Source of the DNA: Halomonas sp. M20
Lineage (GTDB): Bacteria; Pseudomonadota; Gammaproteobacteria; Pseudomonadales; Halomonadaceae
Assembly: GCF_020622265.1 (NCBI RefSeq)
Contig: NZ_JACNMQ010000009.1
Coordinates: forward strand, 62,001 to 126,000
Reading direction: 5' to 3'
DNA length: 64,000 nucleotides
Each line of letters begins with the position of its first letter. Within the stretch, counting starts at the first letter, position 1. The translations under genes and the position numbers were made by a program. A model generated the notes under the pieces. It was not told the DNA's origin and did not search any database. It was given only the letters and a program-made list of their open reading frames with translations. Positions 29,600 through 37,699 of the stretch are shown here, one piece after another.

Positions 29600-29618
29600 T
29601 GATACCCTGAAGGTATCA
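29600..29618. promoter_or_regulatory. Candidate LysR operator
   Basis: TGATACC-CTGAA-GGTATCA is a perfect inverted repeat with 7-bp arms and contains the T-N11-A core typical of LysR sites. It adjoins the LysR start. A second small palindrome (ATCAA-ATA-TTGAT) lies at 29623-29635. Confidence 0.6.
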
Positions 29619-29724
29619 AAACATCAAATATTGATATTATACGAACCATAGAGGCTTCACTACCTTGGTAAGTGATGGCGGTTTCTTTACCGCACTTTCA
29701 CTAACAACTGAGAAGAGAAGCACT

Positions 29725-30957
29725 ATGGCCGAAGAACTTAGAATCAATCAAGATCGGCTTTGGCGGCGACTAATGACAATGGCGGAGATTGGCGCCACCC
29801 CCGCAGGCGGCAGTTGCCGGGTCGCGCTTACCGAGGAAGATCGCCAAGGTCGCGACCTGTTCATTGACTGGTGCCGCGAGCTTGGCTGTGAGATTCGTAT
29901 CGACCGCATGGGCAATATCTTCGCACAGCGGCCCGGCCGCGACTCGCAGCGTTTACCGATCGCCTGCGGCAGCCATCTCGATACCCAGCCCCACGGTGGG
30001 AAGTTCGACGGCGTTTATGGCGTGCTCGCCGGAGTGGAAACCTTCGAGACGCTGAACGATCAAAACATCGAAACCGCCGCTCCGCTGGAAATCTGTGTCT
30101 GGACCAACGAAGAGGGCTCGCGCTTTGCCCCGCCCATGATCTCCTCGGGCGTATTCGGCGGGACCTACGATCTCGATTATGGACTAGGCCGAGAGGACGC
30201 CGATGGCATCACACTTGGCGAGGCACTCGACGCTATTGGCTATGCAGGGTCGTTACCTTGCGGTGACCACCGGCTCGGCGCCTTTATCGAAGCGCATATC
30301 GAGCAGGGACCGATTCTCGAGCGGCAGGCGGAAACCATTGGCGTAGTCACTGGAGTGCAAGGTTCCCGCTGGTACCGAGTGACGTTTCATGGCCAGGATG
30401 CACATACAGGATCGACTCCCATGACCGGTCGCCGCGATGCCTTGGTCAGCGCTGCCCACATGATCAAGGCGGTTAAAGACATCGCGGAACGACAGGCACC
30501 ATCTGCGGTCGCGACCGTGGGGCGTATCGACTGCCTGCCCAACTCCCACAATACGATCCCCGGTGAAGTGGCGCTTACCGTCGATATGCGCCATGCCGCC
30601 ATCGACACGCTCGATATCATGGAAACCCAGCTTCATGAAGCCGCCAGCATGGCGTCGCACCAGGAAGGCACGGACGTTGAGGTTCACCGGATCATGAACA
30701 CGCCTCCCGTCCACTTCGATGAACGCTGTGTCGAGGCCGTCACCGGGGCCGTCCGCGAGTTGGAGCTACCTCATAGACGCATGCTCTCCGGCGCAGGTCA
30801 CGATGCCTGTCACGTAGCCCGAGTAGCGCCCACCAGCATGATATTCGTTCCTTGTGCCGGAGGGCTCAGTCACAACGAAGCCGAGAGTGCCGAGCCGAGG
30901 GATCTCGCGGCGGGTGCCAATGTGCTGCTGCATGCCTTGCTCGAACTCGCGCAATAG
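29725..30957 (+). CDS. M20-type amidohydrolase of the carbamoylase/allantoate amidohydrolase family
   Basis: A 410-residue metal-dependent hydrolase of the group that includes N-carbamoyl-L-amino acid hydrolase, allantoate amidohydrolase and beta-ureidopropionase. The metal-ligand segments are CGSHLDTQPHGGKFDGVYGV (His and Asp), WTNEEGSRFAPPM (Glu pair), GAFIEAHIEQGPILE (His) and GGLSHNEAESAEP (His). No signal peptide is present, so it is cytoplasmic. The ATG at 29725 follows a purine-rich GAGAAGAGAAG. It is divergent from the LysR gene and begins a run with an SSS transporter, an amidohydrolase and a CobW-type GTPase. The substrate cannot be assigned from sequence alone. Confidence 0.85.
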   Translation: MAEELRINQDRLWRRLMTMAEIGATPAGGSCRVALTEEDRQGRDLFIDWCRELGCEIRIDRMGNIFAQRPGRDSQRLPIACGSHLDTQPHGGKFDGVYGVLAGVETFETLNDQNIETAAPLEICVWTNEEGSRFAPPMISSGVFGGTYDLDYGLGREDADGITLGEALDAIGYAGSLPCGDHRLGAFIEAHIEQGPILERQAETIGVVTGVQGSRWYRVTFHGQDAHTGSTPMTGRRDALVSAAHMIKAVKDIAERQAPSAVATVGRIDCLPNSHNTIPGEVALTVDMRHAAIDTLDIMETQLHEAASMASHQEGTDVEVHRIMNTPPVHFDERCVEAVTGAVRELELPHRRMLSGAGHDACHVARVAPTSMIFVPCAGGLSHNEAESAEPRDLAAGANVLLHALLELAQ

Positions 30958-31092
30958 CTGGAGATGTGCTTAACATTCATAGCAAACCAAAGTATTGAAA
31001 ATGATGTTCGTCAAAAGCGCACATAAAATAAAAGCGCTTTACCGAACTGTAATTGCGCCAGCATACAAAAACATCAAGCGGAGAAACAACTT

Positions 31093-32556
31093 ATGGCCTG
31101 GTATACAACTTATACGCTAATTTATTTCATCCTCATGTTCGCCATAGCAATTTATTACTTCACCAAAGTAAAAACATTTGATGATTATCTAATTGCCGGC
31201 TGGAACATGGGGTTCTGGAGCATTAGCGGTACACTAATAAGTACGTGGTGCGGTGCCGCCGTCTTTATTGGCTGGGTTGGCATGGGGTTTAGCGTTGGCA
31301 TGTCAGGATATTTCAAGTTTGCGCTTCCCGGTATAATCGTGAGCATGCTGCTCGTATTCTTCTTTAGCAAACCACTAAGACGGCAACGGCTTTATACATT
31401 GGCCGATCTATTTAGCGAGCGCTTTGGAGAAAAAGCGGGAATACTTCCTTCTATATTCTCTGCTTTCGTGTATTCCGTTCCTACTACCGCGTTACAGATC
31501 GTCGGCATGAGCACTATTTTCAACATCGTCTTCGACGTTCCCATCAATTACGGCATTGCGCTTTCCTTCGCGCTTATCCTGGGCTTCACCATACTTGGTG
31601 GACTGGTGGCTACTATTGTCACCGATGCGATACAAAGCATCGTAGTTATTGCAGGAATAATCATACTGGCAATTGCAGCCGTAGCCTTTGGCGGTGGCTT
31701 CAGCGAAATTATAGCCAGCACACCTGCGGAATACTTGTCTCCTTTAGGTAAAGGAGGTTTGAGCGAAATCCTTGTCTTCGCCCTGACGGTAGCTCCTTTT
31801 TACTTGGTGTGGCAATCAACATGGCAACGTATCTTTGCCTCACGTACCGAAGCCATAGCAATCAAAGCCGGCTTGACCGGATTTGGAGTTGTATTGGCGA
31901 TTTCCTTACTACCCTACATGATAGGGGTCATTGCACGGCAATTCGTGCCTTTGGACATGCGGGCCGATTTGATTTTTTCCTATGTCACGGTGGAGCTCTT
32001 GCATCCAGCTATTGGAGGTATCGTGATTGTCGGCCTGCTATCAGCACTGATGACGGGCGCCGACTCTTTCATCCTGCAGGGCAGCTCCAACCTCGCTCAG
32101 GATTTCTATCATCGCCTGATCAATCCTGCGGCGAACGAAAAGCAGAAGATGTTTGCCGCTCGGCTCAGCGTCGTACTGATCTCCTTGCTCGCAGTGATGG
32201 TGGCATATTTCATGACTGATATTGTCAGCATGTATCAATGGGCCCTTCGATTAACCACTACCACCCTGGTGATTCCTTTTCTAGCGGTGATGTTCTGGCG
32301 ACGCGCTACAGGGATTGCTTGTCTTCTAAGTATGGGTCTGGCAGCCATTGTCACGATAGCTTGGCCATTCCTTGGCACCGATATCGACCCTGTTTTCCCA
32401 GGATTCTTTATATCTTTAATGGTGCTGGCTGGCGTGAGTTTCATTACCAAGCATGCCGCCGACGAAAGCGTCAAGGCCGTCTACTGGGAAGATCTTCCTA
32501 CGGCTCACTCGAGACTCCATCCCGGCGACAAGCCTGCCGCGCTAGTCAATTCCTGA
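31093..32556 (+). CDS. Sodium:solute symporter (SSS family)
   Basis: A 487-residue inner-membrane transporter with about thirteen hydrophobic segments. The N-terminal region has YLIAGWNMGFWSISGTLIST and the middle has VGLLSALMTGADSFILQGSS, which matches the SSS-family segment around the conserved A-x(2)-S-T/S positions in helix 8. It probably brings in the compound broken down by the neighbouring hydrolases using the sodium gradient. It lies 135 bp after the M20 gene and is followed 22 bp later by the amidohydrolase. Confidence 0.88.
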   Translation: MAWYTTYTLIYFILMFAIAIYYFTKVKTFDDYLIAGWNMGFWSISGTLISTWCGAAVFIGWVGMGFSVGMSGYFKFALPGIIVSMLLVFFFSKPLRRQRLYTLADLFSERFGEKAGILPSIFSAFVYSVPTTALQIVGMSTIFNIVFDVPINYGIALSFALILGFTILGGLVATIVTDAIQSIVVIAGIIILAIAAVAFGGGFSEIIASTPAEYLSPLGKGGLSEILVFALTVAPFYLVWQSTWQRIFASRTEAIAIKAGLTGFGVVLAISLLPYMIGVIARQFVPLDMRADLIFSYVTVELLHPAIGGIVIVGLLSALMTGADSFILQGSSNLAQDFYHRLINPAANEKQKMFAARLSVVLISLLAVMVAYFMTDIVSMYQWALRLTTTTLVIPFLAVMFWRRATGIACLLSMGLAAIVTIAWPFLGTDIDPVFPGFFISLMVLAGVSFITKHAADESVKAVYWEDLPTAHSRLHPGDKPAALVNS

Positions 32557-32578
32557 CTCTGTGGAAGCGAACACAACA

Positions 32579-34204
32579 ATGACGACTATCTACTCTGCCA
32601 AACGTATCATCACCATGAATCCTTCCCAGCCGGAAGCCACTTACATTGCTATACGGGACGGACGCATTCTGGCCGTGGGCACACAGGAGTCGATGAAGGA
32701 TTTCGAGGGTGCTGACTACGACAATCGGTTCGAAAACGATGTCATCTTACCCGGCTTCGTGGAAGGGCATAGCCACGCGCTGGAAGGTGCGCTGTGGAAC
32801 TATGGCTACCTAGGCTACTTCGGTCGAACAGACCCGGAGGGCAAGCACTGGGAAGGGTTGCGCAGCGTACCCGACATGCAGGCTCGACTGAGCGATTATG
32901 CTGCAAGTATAGAAGCCGAAACATCGGTTATTGCCTGGGGATTCGATCCGGTTTACTTCCCAGAAGAGCGTTTGGATCGATACGCCCTGGATGCCGCCGT
33001 TCCCGATCGTCCGGTGGTGGTGTTCCATGCGAATCTTCACGTCATGACGGTCAATACCGCCATGCTCAAGCTGGCCAAGATCGACCAGGTAAAGGATGTC
33101 GAAGGCATTCGCCTCGGCACGGATGGCAAGCCCGACGGCGAGTTGCAGGAAATGGCCGCCATGCATGTGGTATTCGATACCCTGGGCTTTAGCGTTTTCG
33201 ACCTGGTGGCCTCGGTGGAAACATTACAGCGCTACGCAAGGATCGCTAGACGAAGCGGCGTGACGACTATCACGGATCTGTACAATCCATTATCCAACGA
33301 AGGAGTGGCAGCACTTGAAAGCGCCACAACGCAGCCCAGCTATCCGGTACGCCTGGTACCGGCCATGGCGGCGCTGAGCTGGTCTCCTCAAGAAGGTATC
33401 GAAAGGCTGCGCGCCTGCCAGGGCATTGGCCACGACAAGCTTCATTTCGGGCCAGTCAAACTGATGACCGATGGCTCGATTCAAGGATATACGGCACGAC
33501 TCAAGTGGCCTTATTATCACGATGGTAGTCCCAACGGCATCTGGAACGCGCCACCACAACAGCTGAAGGAGATGGTGCACAGCTACCATCAGGCTGGTGC
33601 GCAGCTGCACATCCATTGCAATGGCGACGAAGCAGTAGACCTGATGCTCGACGCCATTGAGGAAGCCCAAGAGATGTGGCCACGCGCCGATCATCGTCAT
33701 ACGCTGCAGCATTGTCAGATCATGGATCATGCGCAGCTCAGACGCGCCGCGCGCCTCGGCGTTTGCTTGAATATCTTCGCCAATCACCTTTATTACTGGG
33801 GCGACATTCACCTCAAGCGCACCCTGGGCTTCGAGCGCTGCCAGCGTCTTGAGCCGCTGGCCTCTACACGACGCCTGAACATCCCGTTGGCCATTCATAG
33901 TGATGCCCCGGTCACCCCGCTCGGACCATTATTCACGGCCTGGTGCGCAGTGATGCGCAAGAGTGCCTCCGGCATCCAACTCGGCGAGCACGAAAACCTT
34001 TCGGTTGCTCAGGCCTTGGAAGCGATCACCCTTGGCGCCGCCTATACGCTGCGCATGGATCATCTGGTCGGCAGCCTTGAAATCGGCAAGTTTGCCGACA
34101 TGGTGGTACTTGAAGAAGACCCGCTGACCTGCGACCCAGACCAATTAAAGGATACCGCAGTGAAGGCGACGGTACTGGGAGGTCAGGTGCATGTCAACGA
34201 ATGA
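32579..34204 (+). CDS. YtcJ-type amidohydrolase
   Basis: A 541-residue metal-dependent hydrolase of the amidohydrolase 3 (YtcJ-like) family. The metal-binding HxH is in GFVEGHSHALEG near residue 67. A second metal-ligand His is in QLHIHCNGDEAVDLML, and the final catalytic Asp is in IPLAIHSDAPVTPLGP. I chose the ATG at 32579 rather than a GTG at 32561. The next gene, a CobW-type GTPase, overlaps its end by 14 bases, which suggests a metal chaperone feeding this enzyme. It is probably an amide or cyclic-amide hydrolase in the same pathway as the M20 enzyme. Confidence 0.85.
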   Translation: MTTIYSAKRIITMNPSQPEATYIAIRDGRILAVGTQESMKDFEGADYDNRFENDVILPGFVEGHSHALEGALWNYGYLGYFGRTDPEGKHWEGLRSVPDMQARLSDYAASIEAETSVIAWGFDPVYFPEERLDRYALDAAVPDRPVVVFHANLHVMTVNTAMLKLAKIDQVKDVEGIRLGTDGKPDGELQEMAAMHVVFDTLGFSVFDLVASVETLQRYARIARRSGVTTITDLYNPLSNEGVAALESATTQPSYPVRLVPAMAALSWSPQEGIERLRACQGIGHDKLHFGPVKLMTDGSIQGYTARLKWPYYHDGSPNGIWNAPPQQLKEMVHSYHQAGAQLHIHCNGDEAVDLMLDAIEEAQEMWPRADHRHTLQHCQIMDHAQLRRAARLGVCLNIFANHLYYWGDIHLKRTLGFERCQRLEPLASTRRLNIPLAIHSDAPVTPLGPLFTAWCAVMRKSASGIQLGEHENLSVAQALEAITLGAAYTLRMDHLVGSLEIGKFADMVVLEEDPLTCDPDQLKDTAVKATVLGGQVHVNE

Positions 34205-35120
34205 AGCTGAGCAAATTCCTCTGACGGTCATCGGGGGCTTTCTTGGGGCGGGCAAGACGACCTACCTCAACAATCTGATCAAACGTGGCCTGCCTGCCAA
34301 TGCCTTGCTCGTCGTCAATGACTTTGGCGATATCAACATCGATGCGGAACTGGTCGAGTACCGTGACGACAACATCATGCAGCTCAGCAATGGCTGTGTA
34401 TGCTGCACTCTGGGCGGTACATTGGCGGAACAACTAGCCGCCGCCCTTCGCATCCGCTCTACACCAGCAGCGATCATCATCGAAGCCAGCGGTGTGGCCA
34501 ACCCCGCTCGTATCGCCGATATTGCCAAGCTATCACCTCGGTTACGTCTTGACGAGGTGGTGTGCATCGTCGATGGCTCCCAGGCACCACACCATGCCCA
34601 GGACTCACTGATCGGCGACACCTGGCGTATTCAGGTAGCGTCAGCCAACAGGGTATATATCAATCGTCTGACCGCCAGCGACAAGCCAGCGGTGTTTGAG
34701 CTACTAAAACATATCAATCCTGAAGCCTTTATCGAGTACGCACCATTAGCCTCTTCGTCATCACTGGAGGCCCACTCTTCAGCCTCACAACCCAGAACCG
34801 CCCACGGCAACTTCTCTTCTCATCCTCACGCTAACTGGCACTCTTTCAGCGTTACCGGTAGCGCCAGCATCGATAAGAATAAACTTAATACACTGCTTGA
34901 TAGCTATCGCGATGTACTCTTGCGTGCCAAGGGGTTCATGCTTGTCAACGACGGAGTGGGTGTCGAGTTACTACAGTACAGCGGTGGCCAACTATATTGG
35001 CAGCCGGCGTTACGCCCCCCCATTGAGAATCGTTTGGTGTTCATCGGTATCGCGGGGCCGCGTTTCGATGCGCTGAAACAGGCCGCAGATGCATTAGTAA
35101 AGCCATCATTGTCCTCATAA
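34191..35120 (+). CDS. CobW/COG0523-type GTPase, putative metallochaperone
   Basis: A 309-residue G3E-family GTPase. The Walker A is GGFLGAGKTTYL, the metal-binding GCxCC motif is NGCVCCTLGG near residue 67, and the Walker B-like segment is IIIEASGVANP. After residue 180 there is a Ser/His-rich linker (SSSSLEAHSSASQPR, SSHPHANWHS) before the C-terminal CobW domain. COG0523 proteins deliver zinc or other metals to client enzymes. The NKxD-type G4 motif is unclear: the expected place reads INRLTASD. The overlap with the amidohydrolase gene makes that enzyme the likely client. Confidence 0.85.
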   Translation: MSTNEAEQIPLTVIGGFLGAGKTTYLNNLIKRGLPANALLVVNDFGDINIDAELVEYRDDNIMQLSNGCVCCTLGGTLAEQLAAALRIRSTPAAIIIEASGVANPARIADIAKLSPRLRLDEVVCIVDGSQAPHHAQDSLIGDTWRIQVASANRVYINRLTASDKPAVFELLKHINPEAFIEYAPLASSSSLEAHSSASQPRTAHGNFSSHPHANWHSFSVTGSASIDKNKLNTLLDSYRDVLLRAKGFMLVNDGVGVELLQYSGGQLYWQPALRPPIENRLVFIGIAGPRFDALKQAADALVKPSLSS

Positions 35121-35268
35121 GCACAGTCGACACAGCCCTATTGCACGGGCTAAACACTACATCGATAACGTTCTCGCATTTTAGCGAAGACAAGTGACTT
35201 TTTCTGTAGAATCGCCGCGGTTCAATATATTCCCCTTCCCTTCATGGCATTCCACGGAGATAACCTAC

Positions 35269-36522
35269 ATGGCAGATAGCGTAACCTCGCGACGCAATCT
35301 ATGGCGGCGTATTCCTTTATGGCAGAAGATTCTTGTCGGCCTGGCACTCGGGGTGCTTGCCGGGGCGCTCATGGGCGAAGACGCCAGCGTCTTCAAACCC
35401 ATCGGCGATATCTTCATCAGCGCCATCAAGATGCTGATCGTGCCCCTTGTATTCTCGACTCTGGTTGTCGGTATTACTGCCATGCGTGACCCACAGAAGA
35501 TGGGGCGCATCGGCCTGCGCACTATTGTGCTTTATCTGATCACCACCGCCTTCGCCATCAGCATAGGCTTGCTGGCCTCGACCATCTTTCAGCCGGGCGC
35601 GGGGTTGGATCTGAATTTCGACAAACCGGTCCAGGCGGAAGAGGCGCCGTCGCTGGTGCAAATACTCGTCGATCTGGTGCCTCAGAATCCCATCGATGCC
35701 TTGGCCAACGGCAACATTCTACAGATCATCGTGTTCGCCATCGGTTTGGGAATTTCCTTGACTCTGATCGGTGAAAAAGGCGAGCCGGTGGTACGTTTGT
35801 TCGAGAGTTTTGCCGAAGCCATGTACAAGCTTACCGAGATCGTCATGGCCTTTGCGCCCTTCGGTGTGTTCGGCCTGATTGCCTATGTCTCGGGTAGCTA
35901 CGGGCTCGACGTGCTGTTGCCGCTGGCCAAGGTAATCGGCGTGGCTTATCTAGCCAGTGTGCTGCATGTGCTGCTGGTCTACTCCGGGCTGCTGGCACTG
36001 CTGGGGCGCTTGAACCCGCTGCGATATTTAAGCGGCATTCTCGATGCGCTGGTGGTCGCCTATTCGTCGGCATCTTCCTCAGGCACCTTGCCGGTATCCT
36101 TACGTTGTGCGCAGAAGAACCTTGGCGTGTCCGAAGGGGTATCGGGCTTCGTGCTGCCAGTGGGTGCCACCATCAACATGGATGGCACCGCTATCTACCA
36201 GGGTGTGGTTGCCCTATTCATCGCCCAGCTGGTCGGCGTCGATCTCTCGCTGATGGATTACGGCATGATCATCGTCACCGGTACCCTGGCGTCGATCGGC
36301 ACCGCCGGGGTTCCTGGCGCTGGCTTGATCATGCTCTCTATCGTGCTGGCTCAGGTAGGGCTGCCGCTGGAAGCCATCGCCGTGATTGCCGGCATCGACC
36401 GCATCCTCGATATGGCGCGCACCAGCGTCAATGTGGCCGGCGATTTGATGGTGACGACCCTTGTCGGAAAGAGTGAAAAGGAGTTGAACATGAATATCTA
36501 CAACGGCCCCAATCGTGTATAA
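35269..36522 (+). CDS. Dicarboxylate/amino acid:cation symporter (DAACS family)
   Basis: A 417-residue symporter of the GltP/DctA family, which imports glutamate, aspartate or C4-dicarboxylates with sodium or protons. The serine-rich re-entrant loop is AYSSASSSGTLPVSLRC and the following NMDGTAIYQ motif is intact, as is the MARTSVNVAGD motif that binds the substrate. I placed the start at the ATG at 35269, with GGAGA upstream; an earlier in-frame codon lacks support. It follows the CobW-type gene by 148 bp, so it may be a separate unit. Confidence 0.92.
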   Translation: MADSVTSRRNLWRRIPLWQKILVGLALGVLAGALMGEDASVFKPIGDIFISAIKMLIVPLVFSTLVVGITAMRDPQKMGRIGLRTIVLYLITTAFAISIGLLASTIFQPGAGLDLNFDKPVQAEEAPSLVQILVDLVPQNPIDALANGNILQIIVFAIGLGISLTLIGEKGEPVVRLFESFAEAMYKLTEIVMAFAPFGVFGLIAYVSGSYGLDVLLPLAKVIGVAYLASVLHVLLVYSGLLALLGRLNPLRYLSGILDALVVAYSSASSSGTLPVSLRCAQKNLGVSEGVSGFVLPVGATINMDGTAIYQGVVALFIAQLVGVDLSLMDYGMIIVTGTLASIGTAGVPGAGLIMLSIVLAQVGLPLEAIAVIAGIDRILDMARTSVNVAGDLMVTTLVGKSEKELNMNIYNGPNRV

Positions 36523-36590
36523 CTTTTGACGCTACACTGCGCTCAGCAGCCTACATCGACTTTTTTGCAATAAATACTGTACAGCCTGCG

Positions 36591-36596
36591 TATAAT
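36591..36596 (+). promoter_or_regulatory. -10 element of the GGA-rich small RNA
   Basis: A perfect TATAAT lies here, with only a weak -35 (TTGCAA about 20 bases upstream). A strong -10 with a poor -35 fits an activator-dependent promoter. I did not find a clear GacA box (TGTAAG-N6-CTTACA) upstream. Confidence 0.6.
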
Positions 36597-36602
36597 ACAG
36601 GT

Positions 36603-36774
36603 ATAGTAAATCCTGTGAGCAAGGACAGCGTAAAGTTGCCAGGACGGCAACCAAGAACCCGCTGTTGCTATGGAAAGCAGCAGCCTAGCATCACCTCGGA
36701 TACCAGGAAGGTAGCACGGAAGCCCCGCCGTCAAGGATGACGAAAAGCCCAACTTCGACAAGTTGGGCTTTTTT
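36603..36774 (+). ncRNA. CsrB/RsmZ-type small RNA with seven GGA motifs
   Basis: No protein frame fits here, but the sequence folds into a chain of short hairpins that show GGA in their loops. GTTGCC-AGGAC-GGCAAC is at 36635-36651, a 9-bp stem with ATGGAA in the loop at 36661-36684, TACC-AGGAA-GGTA at 36701-36713, and GTCA-AGGA-TGAC at 36730-36741. Further GGA motifs lie at 36623, 36698 and 36718. The RNA ends in an 11-bp terminator stem with a TTTTTT tail (36745-36774). GGA in hairpin loops is the binding signature of CsrA/RsmA, so this RNA probably titrates that regulator. The 5' end is estimated from the TATAAT box. No similarity search was possible. Confidence 0.82.
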
Positions 36775-36869
36775 GATATTTACGGAACTCCTTCTCTACT
36801 CACTTCTTTACGAAAGGCGAAAGCATCTTCTACGCTAGAGGATGCATACTTCATCAAAGGAGAGCAGAC

Positions 36870-37037
36870 ATGGCCGATCAACAAACCTGCGCTTGCCCAA
36901 ACTGCAACTGCGAAGTCGATACTGACCAGGCTGTCATGTCCGAGGGAAAGGCATTTTGTTGCGATGCCTGTGCCACCGGTCACGCTGATGGCGCAAAGTG
37001 CACCCACGAAGGTTGCGGCTGCGACAAGGCCGCCTAA
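36870..37037 (+). CDS. Small bacterial metallothionein
   Basis: A 55-residue cysteine-rich protein of the SmtA/BmtA metallothionein family. Ten Cys (7, 9, 12, 14, 30, 31, 34, 44, 49, 51) and two His (38, 46) are present, in the family order TCACPNCNC, FCCDACATGH and CTHEGCGCD. The pattern matches the four-metal cluster that binds zinc and cadmium in SmtA. A strong AAGGAGAG ribosome site precedes the ATG. The gene stands 96 bp after the small RNA terminator and 24 bp before another small gene. Confidence 0.9.
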   Translation: MADQQTCACPNCNCEVDTDQAVMSEGKAFCCDACATGHADGAKCTHEGCGCDKAA

Positions 37038-37061
37038 AGAAATTCGATTAGAGGTAATACG

Positions 37062-37238
37062 ATGCAGAAGCAAGCGCGCGTCGAGCCCATCTTTGACGCT
37101 ACGGATATGAATGAAAAGATCATTGGCTGGAACGTGATCGATGAAAGCCAGCCGGAAAATGAAACCGTGGTTTCAGAGCATGAAACTCAAGAAGAGGCTA
37201 TCAAAGCCGCTGAGGAATTCGAACAGCGTGAATTCTGA
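37062..37238 (+). CDS. Small acidic protein of unknown function
   Basis: A 58-residue protein (MQKQARVEPIFDATDMNEKI at the start) with an acidic, helix-prone second half (HETQEEAIKAAEEFEQREF). A GAGG sequence lies eight bases before the ATG at 37062. It has the size and appearance of small DUF-type proteins in halomonads, but I do not recognise it. It follows the metallothionein gene by 24 bp and is probably co-transcribed. A weak hairpin (GGCCCCC and GGGGGCC, 37252-37273) follows its stop. Confidence 0.62.
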   Translation: MQKQARVEPIFDATDMNEKIIGWNVIDESQPENETVVSEHETQEEAIKAAEEFEQREF

Positions 37239-37299
37239 ATGATTACCAGCCGGCCCCCACTTCTACGGGGGCCGTGTTTGACACCCATGAACCAGTCCT

Positions 37300-37566
37300 T
37301 CACGACGTGCATTGCGAGTTTGCACTCCTCTTCTCACTCGCGGTCTCTCCTTTCAAATACTGTTCGGTTGTAAGCAAGAACAACCGCCGAAACAGATTGT
37401 GTACAGCTTCTTCCTGCTTGAGTGCCAATAGATCCGGATCGGTGCGATCGGTTGGATTTTCCTCTCGTGGATATTCCCAGGCCAGCCGTACCGAGCCCGA
37501 TGACGCATCGCAAATCTGCAAGGTGGGGTTGGTTCCTTTGAGTCCTGACGTAATGCTATAGGCCAT
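37300..37566 (-). CDS. Small protein of unknown function
   Basis: An 88-residue protein, MAYSITSGLKGTNPTLQICD at the start, with no signal peptide. Its C-terminal half is charged and helix-prone (KQEEAVHNLFRRLFLLTTEQ). AGGATAAG lies before the ATG. It is convergent with the preceding small gene and divergent from the C45 hydrolase gene. Family not recognised. Confidence 0.55.
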   Translation of the reverse strand: MAYSITSGLKGTNPTLQICDASSGSVRLAWEYPREENPTDRTDPDLLALKQEEAVHNLFRRLFLLTTEQYLKGETASEKRSANSQCTS

Positions 37567-37699
37567 GATCTTATCCTGACAAAATTCAAACGATAAAACT
37601 TCTCATTTTCATTTAAGAATTTATGCGCTCCCCTATGCGTCGTCAAGAAAAAATATTGCCGCTATAGTGATTCTTGATTCCATAATTGGTGATACTCGA

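Noticed and set aside
36510-36535. GacA-box-like TGTATA...GCTACA upstream of the small RNA
   Set aside because: The interval between the halves is nine bases rather than six and the halves are imperfect.
36576-36600. LexA-box-like sequence (CTGTACAG and nearby ACAG) near the small RNA promoter
   Set aside because: The spacing does not fit CTGT-N8-ACAG.
36763-37110. 115-codon frame across the metallothionein gene
   Set aside because: It is out of frame with the Cys-rich protein, which has a strong ribosome site and the family pattern.
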